This document shows positions 36,121-44,575 of a DNA stretch of 64,000 nucleotides, in pieces. Numbering within the stretch: position 1 is the stretch's first letter; the number at the start of each line of letters is the position of its first letter. Source of the DNA: Promethearchaeota archaeon (GTDB taxonomy: Archaea; Asgardarchaeota; Lokiarchaeia; Helarchaeales; RDOG01); assembly GCA_011365055.1 (NCBI GenBank), contig RDOG01000020.1, positions 1-64,000 of the forward strand, given 5' to 3'. Below the pieces are notes generated by a model that was not told where the DNA came from, ran no database searches, and saw nothing but the letters and a program-made list of their open reading frames with translations. The position numbers were made by a program, and so were the translations under genes.

Positions 36121-37443
36121 TCATCCTTCAAGTTCTTTGGTTAATCTATATATTTCAATTCTCGTATTTCTTTCCTCTACATCTAAACCAAGTAATTGAT
36201 CTTGTAATATTGCTGCTTCAATTTCCGTTATGTTTGGAATTTCCCTTTTAATTAAACGCCTTAATTCATCTTCTTCTTCTAATATTTCTTTCATTTCTTC
36301 TTCTTTTTCATGTTCTCGTAATTTTTTTATGACATTACCAGTAGGTTGAGGAGATTCATTCATAATTGATTCAATTTCTTTAGCAGTTTCTGAAATATCT
36401 TCAATCCTTTTCTCTGTTACAGTTATTTCTTCTTTTTTAGTATTTAATTCTACATTTAATGCAACTTTAGATTTTTGAGTTAATTCTTTCCATTCATTCA
36501 ATTTATTCAATTTATTTTCATCGCTTATTAAAAGTAAATCGTCAACATATTCAAAAATCTTATCAGAATTTATAATTTCAGGTAATTCATGACCTAATAA
36601 CGCAGCTAAATTAATAATCTGCTCCCTAGTATGTTCTAACTCCTTGATACGTATTTTCATTTTTAAATTGATTTCAGATTCAATATCCTTACCATTCTTT
36701 TTTTCTAACAAGAGGTCATCAATTTTAGAAGACATTTGCTCTACTTGATCTTCTTTAGCTTTTAAAATAAACTTAAGATCTTTAATATCTTTTTTATATC
36801 CTTGTAAATTATTTGTTAAACTGGAATTTTCTTCCATTAACTTTTTATTCTTAGATTCCAAATCCTTGATTTTATCCATTAGTTCTTTTGTTTTAAATGC
36901 TTGATCGGAATCATTTTTTTCATTTTTTTCAAGGGATTTCAACTCAGAAATAAATTCTTCTTTAAAATTTACAAATTCTGCTTCTAAATTAGTAATTTCT
37001 TTTTCTTTTTTTATTAATAGATTATCTTTTTCCAATAATTCAGTCTTTAATCGGGCATGTTCTCGGATGTCTGCAGTTTGTTCTTTTAATTCCTTAATAA
37101 TTTTATTTTTTTCTTCTAGAGAAACTTGTAAATTTTTAATCTTTTTTATTGCACCCTTCATCAATTCAACTTGTTTTTTATCAAATTGTTTATTATCAGT
37201 CTTTGAATCATTTTTGATTGGATTTTTTTCTTCAAGTATTTCAATTTTTTCTTGTAATTCTCCAATTTTTTTTGATAATATTTTTTCTTTATCATCTTCA
37301 AGTAAAATTCTTTGAATTTCGCTTTGATTTATCATGGTCTTCTGATTTTCAGCATTTATTTTTTGTAATTCCAAAATTTTCTCATTTTTTCGATCGAGTA
37401 TCTTTCGTAAATCGTCAACATCTATTTGTTCTGAACTCACCAT
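36121..37443 (-). CDS. Long coiled-coil protein, unknown
   Basis: A 440-residue protein that is coiled coil from about residue 10 to 260 and again from 310 to 440, rich in Lys, Glu, Leu and Asn. A short break near residues 275-305 (LAALLGHELPEIINSDKIFEYVDDLLL) may be a small folded domain. There is no membrane helix or enzyme motif. GGGTG precedes the ATG. It is divergent from the Rab-like GTPase at 37639, with 195 nt between the start codons, so the two may be co-regulated; coiled-coil effectors of Rab proteins are common in eukaryotes, but a link here is inference. Confidence 0.65.
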   Translation of the reverse strand: MVSSEQIDVDDLRKILDRKNEKILELQKINAENQKTMINQSEIQRILLEDDKEKILSKKIGELQEKIEILEEKNPIKNDSKTDNKQFDKKQVELMKGAIKKIKNLQVSLEEKNKIIKELKEQTADIREHARLKTELLEKDNLLIKKEKEITNLEAEFVNFKEEFISELKSLEKNEKNDSDQAFKTKELMDKIKDLESKNKKLMEENSSLTNNLQGYKKDIKDLKFILKAKEDQVEQMSSKIDDLLLEKKNGKDIESEINLKMKIRIKELEHTREQIINLAALLGHELPEIINSDKIFEYVDDLLLISDENKLNKLNEWKELTQKSKVALNVELNTKKEEITVTEKRIEDISETAKEIESIMNESPQPTGNVIKKLREHEKEEEMKEILEEEDELRRLIKREIPNITEIEAAILQDQLLGLDVEERNTRIEIYRLTKELEG

Positions 37444-37638
37444 TTTTTTGCACCCTATCCCTTGAAAAATAAATTACCTAAAGCTTCTAATCCAACATTT
37501 CTATTAAACTTGTGTTTTTTTATAGAAAGCATTGTAGAATTCAAAATCCTTTATAAACAATAGAAATTAAATATTTGAAGAGATATAAATACTATAAAAA
37601 ATGACTCTTAAAAGGTCAAAATTGAAGGAGAAAGTACA

Positions 37639-38151
37639 TTGTCGAAAAAGAAGGAAAAAGTTTATAAAATTGTATTGTTAGGAGACGAGAGTGTAGGAAA
37701 AACTTCAACCATCACGCAACATGTCGAAAAAAAGTTTGAAGAGTCTTACAAAATGACCATTGGAACTGATATTTCAGCAAAATTAATGGAAGAGGGAGGA
37801 AAGAACATCTATCTGATTATTTGGGACATTGGTGGACAGGATAAGTTTAAGGTATTAAGGGAAAGCTATCTCCAAGGTGCTTTTGGAGCTCTGGTGCTTT
37901 ATGACATATCTAATCAATTTTCTTATAACCATATTCCAGATTGGATAGCTGATGCAGAGAAATATTGTGGTAAAATTCCTTTGATATTGTGTGGGAATAA
38001 GAATGATTTAGAAAATAAGAGAGTAATTCTGGCTGAAGATGGAAAGAAACTCGCAAAAGAAATAGGCGCAGAATTTATTGAAACATCTGCAAAGACTGGG
38101 GAAAATGTTGACGAAGCATTTAACTTATTGGTCCAAAAAATAGTCAAATGA
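37639..38151 (+). CDS. Rab-like small GTPase (second)
   Basis: A 170-residue Ras-superfamily GTPase most like Rab. The TTG start is supported by GAAGGAGA upstream with suitable spacing. Motifs: G1 GDESVGKTS (from residue 15), effector Thr in TIGTDISAKL, G3 WDIGGQD with the catalytic Gln, G4 NKND and G5 ETSAKTGENV. It is about 35-40% similar by eye to the GTPase at 30061. There is no C-terminal cysteine for prenylation. The gene is followed by the tRNA-Ile gene and is divergent from a long coiled-coil gene. Confidence 0.93.
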   Translation: MSKKKEKVYKIVLLGDESVGKTSTITQHVEKKFEESYKMTIGTDISAKLMEEGGKNIYLIIWDIGGQDKFKVLRESYLQGAFGALVLYDISNQFSYNHIPDWIADAEKYCGKIPLILCGNKNDLENKRVILAEDGKKLAKEIGAEFIETSAKTGENVDEAFNLLVQKIVK

Positions 38152-38312
38152 TGATCCTTTTTTAACATAAAATTTTAAATATTCTTTAGGTTCGGCAAAT
38201 TCATTTGTTTTATAAGGTTTACTTTGAAAGAAAATATTAAAATAAAAGTAATAAGAAGTATTTTAGATCTTAATGATCAATAATAATCTGGCTCCAGTGA
38301 CTCAGCCTGGAT

Positions 38313-38348
38313 TTGGAAAGTGATTTTTCAACTTTCTTAACACCAGAG
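38313..38348 (+). other. tRNA intron 1, in the D loop (36 nt)
   Basis: The precursor fits a bulge-helix-bulge site. The central 4-bp helix is CTGG (38307-38310) with CCAG (38343-38346). Bulges are ATT, cut after AT, and AGA, cut after AG; the intron continues with a GAAAGT/ACTTTC stem. Splicing restores the D loop AGCCTGGATA, with G18G19 and A21 in place. Confidence 0.75.
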
Positions 38349-38365
38349 AGAGTGTCGGCCTTATA

Positions 38366-38430
38366 GGAATGCTAATTGAGTGTTTCTAACTTTGGTACGC
38401 TCTCATACAGTCGGACTGTCATTCTACGAA
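38366..38430 (+). other. tRNA intron 2, at the canonical 37/38 site (65 nt)
   Basis: The insertion lies one base 3' of the anticodon. A central helix of CTTA (38360-38363) with TACG (38425-38428) has three pairs and one mismatch. Bulges are TAG, cut after TA, and AAA, cut after AA. The intron side continues with GAATG/CATTC, and internal stems GAGTG/CGCTC and ACAGT/ACTGT follow. Confidence 0.75.
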
Positions 38431-38468
38431 AGCCGAAAGTCGCGGGATCGAGGCCCGCCTGGAGCACC

Positions 38469-38475
38469 TTTTTTT
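38469..38475 (+). terminator. Poly-T terminator after the tRNA
   Basis: Seven consecutive T residues start 3 nt after the tRNA discriminator base, a common archaeal RNA polymerase stop signal. The run also overlaps the last bases of the convergent gene at 38474. Confidence 0.4.
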
Positions 38476-39358
38476 AATCTCTTCTATATGCAGAAGTTCG
38501 TTTCCAAAGATATACTACTATTATTACAGTAATTATTAAGACAATAATGATCAAATAGACTGTAAGAAACGTAATGATCGGATCTCCAAAGTTCAAGAAA
38601 ATGACGATTCCACTTAAGATGGGAAATGTATAGGTTGTTAATTGAACCAATTTTAATGTTTCAGATTCTTTATATAAATCAGTTCCACTTGTCATATTTC
38701 TGATATTTGAATAATATTCAGACATTACAATGACGCCTGTTAATTGTTCAACATAAATAGTAGTCATATTTTCATACTGAATATTAGCAATTGTTTGGTA
38801 TTGATGATTTATTAGTTTATAAACCCCGAATACTCCATAAGGAACTACAACAAATGTCTTACTATTAATATACCAATCTCCCGCGCCTACAAAATATCCT
38901 GCTTGATAGTTCCTAGGATTACTTGACCATCCAAAATAATTACCTGTTGGTTGTGATGATATATAACTAGAGATTGGAAATCTTGCAGCTGCATCATCTC
39001 TTTGGTAGAAGAACGGAAAATTTACTTGTTGAGTACTTACTAACATAAATGTAGTAGTGGAATTGAAAGATCCGTTAAAATGAAAAGCATTGGTAAGGGA
39101 TAAATTAACAAAATTAGTGGTGATGCTAAGAACAGACGCAGTTAATAAACCATCAGAAATAATATAAGTAGAACCAATAAGAGAGCCCTCATATCGACTT
39201 ACATAACTATACACAAAGGAGTCACCATTTTTTAACCCAGTAGGATAGTTATCATAAGTATAAACTTGCGCTAAAATGACGATACCGAAAATCGTGAATA
39301 TTAACGCAGCAGCTACAAGTGCTACAAATATAATTTTTGCTCTTCTACTCAATACCAT
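38474..39358 (-). CDS. Membrane protein with two anchors and extracytoplasmic domain
   Basis: A 294-residue protein: one N-terminal helix (about residues 8-32), a 210-residue probably extracytoplasmic beta-rich domain with many Asn/Ser/Thr/Tyr and several N-x-S/T sequons, and one C-terminal helix (about 245-285) ending in a short basic tail. The topology puts both termini in the cytoplasm. No enzyme motif was recognised. It converges on the tRNA-Ile gene with only 7 nt between them. Confidence 0.65.
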   Translation of the reverse strand: MVLSRRAKIIFVALVAAALIFTIFGIVILAQVYTYDNYPTGLKNGDSFVYSYVSRYEGSLIGSTYIISDGLLTASVLSITTNFVNLSLTNAFHFNGSFNSTTTFMLVSTQQVNFPFFYQRDDAAARFPISSYISSQPTGNYFGWSSNPRNYQAGYFVGAGDWYINSKTFVVVPYGVFGVYKLINHQYQTIANIQYENMTTIYVEQLTGVIVMSEYYSNIRNMTSGTDLYKESETLKLVQLTTYTFPILSGIVIFLNFGDPIITFLTVYLIIIVLIITVIIVVYLWKRTSAYRRD

Positions 39359-39488
39359 TTTTATCGTAAAACGTTATTCGTCATAGATATTTAAATGTAA
39401 ATGTCATTTTTTAAATAAAAAAGCATGAATTGAAATAGAAAAAGAAAATGATTGAAACTCAGTCTTATATTTTCTTATGTCTTAAAAA

Positions 39489-41510
39489 TTATTCTTCAAT
39501 GACGTGATTTTTTATTAAATCCTTGATTTTCTCTTCTAATTCAATTGCTTTTATTTCTAAGCTTTTTATTGCATCTTCGATCCTTTCTAGCTTGTCTTCC
39601 TCATCTTCAAGTTTTGAAATGTATTTATCTCTTAATCTTGTTTCTGAAGAAGTTGCCTTTAAGCTTTTTAAATTCTGTCTAAGTCTTGATTGATCATTAA
39701 AGATATTATTTTTATCACTTTTTAACGCATTTAAATCAGACATTGTTTCGTTCTTTTTATGCATCAATTTGATCATTTTTAATAAAAAATCATTTTCAGT
39801 TTCATTAATTAATTTAAGTTTTAGCAAGTTCTCGATGAATGATTTATTGACATATTCGTAATTTGTGATTGAACTAGATAAATATCTTGTTTTTATGATC
39901 AATTCATCTTTTTTCTTAGGATCTATTTTAAGTTTAAATCTATAGAAGTTTTTGGTTTTCTCAAATGGCTCTATCGTATCAAATAATTCATAATTACTTT
40001 CAATAGGATGTTCAACAATAACTTCTTTTTCTTCGTCTTGAGTTTTATTAATGAGCGTGTAGGTGAATTCCTTGATATAAAAATTGTAAGTATATACACC
40101 TCGATTCTGAATTTTTATTGAATGGGTTTTAGCACTATAAGATTTTAATTTTTTTTCGACGGATACACCGAGATCTATAGCATAGGGAATCCTACGCATT
40201 TCACCTTTCTTCATAAAAGGTAACATTGCTTCTCCAGTGAATCTCGCACCTTCATATAAACTAATTGGGCCCTCTTCTAAAGTCAAGTCGGAAGTATTTT
40301 CGAGTTCTACAGTCAACATTGGATTATTTTTTCTAGCTTGCTCATTGTACACGGAAATTTTTTGACCTTTTACGTAAGTTTGTAAAATTGGAACCAAACT
40401 ACTTTGATTTCTTGATACAGTTATTGGTACTCCGATTCTATATTGGAAAAAATCTCCTTCTGCTTCACCTTCAGTGGTAACTTTTACGGAGGAGGATGTC
40501 CGTTCCATGCTAAATTCATCATCCATATCAAATGCTTCTTCTTCTACTATATCTGCAATCTTTGGTGAAACTGCTCTTGCATAGAATTTACCCGCACCAG
40601 GAGCGGGAGCGGCCATTGGGGGAGATGGAGGTGGACGAGCAGCTTTCTTTTTATCCATTTTTTCATATTCTTCTTTAGCTTCTTCAAATTCAGTTACTGT
40701 AATATCATATTTATCTTTTCGTTCCACTTCGGGCCGTTTAATCCAATTTGGAGAATATAGATCATAAATAAAAGAAATAGGAAGACCCGCAATAAGGGAT
40801 AAATTTACATTAATCCAATCTTCGTCAAGAATGTTGTCAACCATACTCCAACCTTGTATCATAACTTGTTCTTCTGTAAAAACTAGTCTGTAGGAACATT
40901 TCCATGCAGGTATTTCTTGTAAATAGTTAATTTCAACTTCATCTCCATCAGATGGAACATTATCAAAGAATATAGTTAGTGTTTTATTATTCTCTTTTTT
41001 GCTTTCATATATTTTTTGAAGAAAATATTCTAATTCACCTTGCATTTTATCATCTAGCATTTTAAAATTTCGAATTTCTAATATAGGGAGGTTTAAAATT
41101 GTTCCATCATCGTCTTTTTGAAGCACTAAATTTTGTTGATTGACGATATTTTCTTCAATAACAATGGGTAGCTCCTGGATTCCTAACAAAGTACCTTCAT
41201 ATTTTGTTGAACTTATATCAATTGAGATCTTACAACCAACGACTTGCTTTAATAGAGTGAGGAAAGTACTTTGAGGAGAGAGTTTAATTAGCACATCTTC
41301 CAAAGCGGTTTGTAGATCAATATCTTGACCTTCGTAAGAAACACCAGTAACTTGAGAATTTGTAGTAAGAATAGTTAAAGTGGCTAAAATATCATTCATC
41401 ATTTCTTTTCGAAAGTTTAATTTTAGAGAATTTCCTTTAATTGTACCTTTTCTTTGAAAATATCCGATTCCTGTTTTGTATAGCACAATATCTTTAATTG
41501 GTAACTCCAT
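39489..41510 (-). CDS. DUF4139-like protein, tandem copy B
   Basis: A 673-residue protein closely related to the adjacent gene at 41517. Shared N-terminal phrases are VLYKTGIGYFQRKGTIKGN and MNDILATLTILTT; the middle has PAWKCSYRLV and AGLPISFIYDLYSP; the C-terminus is a coiled coil (RDKYISKLEDEEDKLERI). The middle resembles the DUF4139/mucoidy-inhibitor-like beta region. A Pro/Ala-rich, low-complexity linker with PPPSPPMAAPAPG lies near residue 290. There is no signal peptide. A 6-nt gap from copy A shows co-transcription. The function of the family is unknown; structural or envelope roles have been proposed for relatives. Confidence 0.75.
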   Translation of the reverse strand: MELPIKDIVLYKTGIGYFQRKGTIKGNSLKLNFRKEMMNDILATLTILTTNSQVTGVSYEGQDIDLQTALEDVLIKLSPQSTFLTLLKQVVGCKISIDISSTKYEGTLLGIQELPIVIEENIVNQQNLVLQKDDDGTILNLPILEIRNFKMLDDKMQGELEYFLQKIYESKKENNKTLTIFFDNVPSDGDEVEINYLQEIPAWKCSYRLVFTEEQVMIQGWSMVDNILDEDWINVNLSLIAGLPISFIYDLYSPNWIKRPEVERKDKYDITVTEFEEAKEEYEKMDKKKAARPPPSPPMAAPAPGAGKFYARAVSPKIADIVEEEAFDMDDEFSMERTSSSVKVTTEGEAEGDFFQYRIGVPITVSRNQSSLVPILQTYVKGQKISVYNEQARKNNPMLTVELENTSDLTLEEGPISLYEGARFTGEAMLPFMKKGEMRRIPYAIDLGVSVEKKLKSYSAKTHSIKIQNRGVYTYNFYIKEFTYTLINKTQDEEKEVIVEHPIESNYELFDTIEPFEKTKNFYRFKLKIDPKKKDELIIKTRYLSSSITNYEYVNKSFIENLLKLKLINETENDFLLKMIKLMHKKNETMSDLNALKSDKNNIFNDQSRLRQNLKSLKATSSETRLRDKYISKLEDEEDKLERIEDAIKSLEIKAIELEEKIKDLIKNHVIEE

Positions 41511-41516
41511 AAATCA

Positions 41517-43466
41517 TCATTCCTTTTGTTGATTAACAATTTTTGTAAAATCCTCTCTTAAAGCTAAGTTCTTTTTCTCTAGATCGTTAATTTCAGCTTG
41601 AATCCGGTCTAGTTTCTCTTCTTGGTTTTCGAGTTTAGAAATATATCGTTCACGGAGCTTTGATTCAGATGAACTAGTTCCAAGACTTTTCACATTCTCT
41701 CGTAACCTATCCTGATCTTGATGAATAATTTGAATTTCTTCTTGAAGTTTTGCTATTTTATCAGCATTTTCTTTTCTTAAAGTTTCCAATTCTAGTAATT
41801 TAACTAGTAAATCTCGTTCTTTCTGATTAAGTAATTTTAATTTAAGTAATTCATCAATGTAACTTTGATTAATATAATCATATGATCGAGTAGAAGAAAT
41901 TTTTCTTCTCGTTTTTACAAGAAGTTTTACTCCAGCTTTAGGTTCTACTTTCAATTTATAGCGATAAAAATTTTTAGTCTTTTCATCAGGCTCTTTTGTA
42001 TCATAAAGATCATATCCTTGCAAAATTGGATGTTCTATTATGACTTCTCGTTCATCATCCTGCGTCTTATTCTTGACGTCATATTCAGCTTCTCGAATCT
42101 CGTAATGATATTCATAAATACCATATTTACTCAAATACAATTCAGAAATTTTTTCAGACGTCGTTTTGCTCTTATTTGAAACAACCACGCCTAGATCAAT
42201 TGCATAAGAAATGATTCGTTTCTCCCCGTCCTTCATAAATGGTAACATTGCTTCTCCGATAAATCTATCGCCTTCAAAAATTGAGATTGGACCTTCCTCT
42301 AGCGTGAAACTTGATGTATTCTCTAAATCTAAACAAGCTGCAGGATTAATCTTCCTAACTTTCTCGTTATAGACAGAAATTCTTTTTCCTTTTACATAGT
42401 TTTGAAGGATTGGGACCAAGCTACTTTGATTACGTTCAACGGTAACAGGAACTGTTATTTTATATTGAAAATAATCTCCTGCACCTTCACCTACCGATTG
42501 TACTTGAACAGATTTAGCCTTTTCTTCAGAACTTCTTTTTACTTGTTTTACAGGTTCGGATCTGCCGGCTCCGAATCCCATGATGCCATTCATTGGTGCT
42601 CCAGTGGTAGGCATGTCTTGATAATCACCATCCGTTTCTTCATATGAGACGACATTCATATCATACCGATCTTTCCTTGCGACCTTAGGGCGCTGAATTA
42701 AATTGGGAGAATAGAGATCATAAATAAATGAAATGGGTAACCCTGCAACCAAAGATAATTTGATATCTTTCCAATCCTCGTCCTGCACGTTATCAATTAA
42801 ACTCCAACCTTGAATCATAAATTTGTCTTTAGCTTCGGTAACCACTAGTCGATATGAGGATTTCCAAGAAGGATTTTCTTGCAAGTAACTAATAATAACT
42901 TCATCTCCTTCTGGAGGGACGTTTTCAAAATGAATAGTAATTATTTTATTATCTTTTTTCTTCCCTTCATAAATTTTTTCGATAAAGAATTTTAATTCAC
43001 TTTGAAATTTATCGTCCAGAATCTTTAAAGCCGTGATATCACTTAAAGAAATGTTTTGAATGTTTCCTTTTTTTAATTTAAGAACAATATTAGTATCATT
43101 AATGATCTTTTTCTGCTCACCCTTAGGAAAAGTTTGGATACCCAATATGATTCCTTCATAAATTTTTGAGCCTACATTGAATGAAACGTTAACTCCAATT
43201 AATTGAGTTAATAAACTCGTAAAAGAATTAGTTTCAGGGATTTTTATGAGACTATCTTGAACAACTTTTTCAAAATCAATGTCATAACCTTCATATGAAA
43301 TACCAGCAACTTGAGATTTTGTCGTAAAAATGGTTAATGTAGCTAAAATATCATTCATTGTTCCTGATTTAAAATTTAATTTTAATTTATTACCTTTAAT
43401 CGTTCCTTTTCGTTCAAAATATCCAATTCCGGTTTTGTATAAAACAGCTTTATGTATGTTTATCAA
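41517..43466 (-). CDS. DUF4139-like protein, tandem copy A
   Basis: A 649-residue paralogue of the following gene, first in the two-gene unit. It begins with TTG, with GGGGT about 6 nt upstream. The same blocks are present: VLYKTGIGYFERKGTIKGN, MNDILATLTIFTT, PSWKSSYRLVV, AGLPISFIYDLYSP, LEEGPISIFEGDRFIGEAMLPFMK, and the terminal coiled coil RERYISKLENQEEKLDRI. The linker near residues 290-310 is Gly/Pro/Met rich and differs from copy B, so this is the fastest-evolving part. It has no membrane helix. It is divergent from the gene at 43638. Confidence 0.75.
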   Translation of the reverse strand: MINIHKAVLYKTGIGYFERKGTIKGNKLKLNFKSGTMNDILATLTIFTTKSQVAGISYEGYDIDFEKVVQDSLIKIPETNSFTSLLTQLIGVNVSFNVGSKIYEGIILGIQTFPKGEQKKIINDTNIVLKLKKGNIQNISLSDITALKILDDKFQSELKFFIEKIYEGKKKDNKIITIHFENVPPEGDEVIISYLQENPSWKSSYRLVVTEAKDKFMIQGWSLIDNVQDEDWKDIKLSLVAGLPISFIYDLYSPNLIQRPKVARKDRYDMNVVSYEETDGDYQDMPTTGAPMNGIMGFGAGRSEPVKQVKRSSEEKAKSVQVQSVGEGAGDYFQYKITVPVTVERNQSSLVPILQNYVKGKRISVYNEKVRKINPAACLDLENTSSFTLEEGPISIFEGDRFIGEAMLPFMKDGEKRIISYAIDLGVVVSNKSKTTSEKISELYLSKYGIYEYHYEIREAEYDVKNKTQDDEREVIIEHPILQGYDLYDTKEPDEKTKNFYRYKLKVEPKAGVKLLVKTRRKISSTRSYDYINQSYIDELLKLKLLNQKERDLLVKLLELETLRKENADKIAKLQEEIQIIHQDQDRLRENVKSLGTSSSESKLRERYISKLENQEEKLDRIQAEINDLEKKNLALREDFTKIVNQQKE

Positions 43467-43637
43467 TTCAATACCCCATTTTTGTTAATTTATCAAAAAT
43501 TAATTAATATGATTTTAAAAAATAACTCTATTACTATTTAAGTTTGTATTCATTAATACAAATCTCTTTAAAAAAAATATCAAGTTTATTATGTATGGTT
43601 CCTTATAATTTTCTATTACGCATTAGGTTTTAGGAAA

Positions 43638-44195
43638 ATGCCAAAGAAACTAAAATTTAGGGATATAAAGAAAGTTGGAGAGATTCAAGTCTCCATAAAG
43701 ATGGGGGGATTAGAAAAAATTTCTATGAAGATTGCTGAGAAAATGCAAGCAACAAAAAATATTTTTATTAAATTACAAAACAAACAAAATATTATTGAAT
43801 TATCAGAATCAATTAAAAACAGTAATAAATGGTTTGAAGGATTTTCCCAAAAAATTGATCAAGAGATTAGAAAAAAGAATCGAGAATTTAATGAAGGTAT
43901 ATTAGATATTGTAAATAAATTGTCTAAAAATAATAAATTAGATTCAAAAGAATCCAAATTGATTGGAGAAGAAATAAATGGTGACATTACAGTAGATGAT
44001 GTTTCTACTTTTTTATCCACGCTATGGGAAAATCATGAAATGGCTCAAACAAAATTTATAGAAACTGGAGAAGAAGAATATGGTGAAATGGCTTTAGATA
44101 TAAAAGTAGCAATTAATAATATTGAAGAAATAAAGACCTATTTAATTGAACATGGAAAATATGATAAAGTAGAATATGATTATTCATTTGAATGA
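43638..44195 (+). CDS. Helical protein sharing the 18124-family domain
   Basis: A 185-residue, highly charged helical protein. Residues 117-170 form the same 54-residue domain as residues 32-85 of the protein at 18124 (ITVDDVSTF..., HEMAQTKF, AINNIEEIKTYLI). The N-terminal 110 residues are extra: a basic start (MPKKLKFRDIKK), then a probable helical bundle containing ISMKIAEKMQATKNIFIKL. It is not recognised in any known family. It lies between the DUF4139 pair and the Arf-like GTPase but on the opposite strand. Confidence 0.6.
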   Translation: MPKKLKFRDIKKVGEIQVSIKMGGLEKISMKIAEKMQATKNIFIKLQNKQNIIELSESIKNSNKWFEGFSQKIDQEIRKKNREFNEGILDIVNKLSKNNKLDSKESKLIGEEINGDITVDDVSTFLSTLWENHEMAQTKFIETGEEEYGEMALDIKVAINNIEEIKTYLIEHGKYDKVEYDYSFE

Positions 44196-44575
44196 TTGGA
44201 TTATGAATTTTATTTTTAATAAATGGTTTTTCCAATTATTTATATAAATTTAAGATATAAGGGACTTTTTTAATGAGAAAGAAATATTATTTTTTAATTA
44301 GAATAAACTTGATATTGCTAATGTTAAGTTTTATACTTGTAATAATAACCTCCTTTGAAATTAGGTTTGTAAGTCATGTTAGCATGTAAAAGTTATTATT
44401 AATCACGGGCTATAGGTTTTATAGGAATGGGAATAATGGGACTTAAAGTAGGATGGCAGGAAAATAGGATTATATAATCCATTATACTTTTAAATTCAAG
44501 AAAAGATATTAGAGATTTTTTACCCGAAAAAAATGATAAAAATAGAAAAATATAATTACATTTTATAATAATTCG
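44196..44575. other. Gap with a possible 38-residue ORF and a relic-like motif
   Basis: These 380 bases carry no long gene. A 38-codon frame at 44273-44389 (MRKKYYFLIRINLILLML...) would encode one membrane helix but has no clear ribosome site. At 44412-44441 one frame reads IGFIGMGIMG, the start motif of NAD-binding hydroxyacid dehydrogenases, bounded by stops. Both may be remnants or chance. Confidence 0.3.

Larger units (their letters stand above)
38291..38466 (+). tRNA. tRNA-Ile(UAU) with two introns
   Basis: Removing two introns gives a complete 75-nt tRNA. Acceptor GCTCCAG/CTGGAGC is 7 bp, D stem ACTC/GAGT 4 bp, anticodon stem TCGGC/GCCGA 5 bp, T stem GCGGG/CCCGC 5 bp. U8, A14, G15-C48, G18, G19, A21, U33, U55, C56 and A58 are present; position 54 is A. 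Exons are 38291-38312, 38349-38365 and 38431-38466. The anticodon loop becomes CUUAUAA, so the anticodon is UAU. The variable loop is only 5 nt, excluding Ser and Leu. Position 73 is A; CC follows, but CCA is not fully encoded. A 7-T run at 38469-38475 may end transcription. Confidence 0.85.

Noticed and set aside
38360..38431. Serine or leucine anticodons (TGA, CGA, TAA) from alternative splice registers
   Set aside because: The 5-nt variable loop excludes class II tRNAs, and the bulge-helix-bulge register favours UAU.
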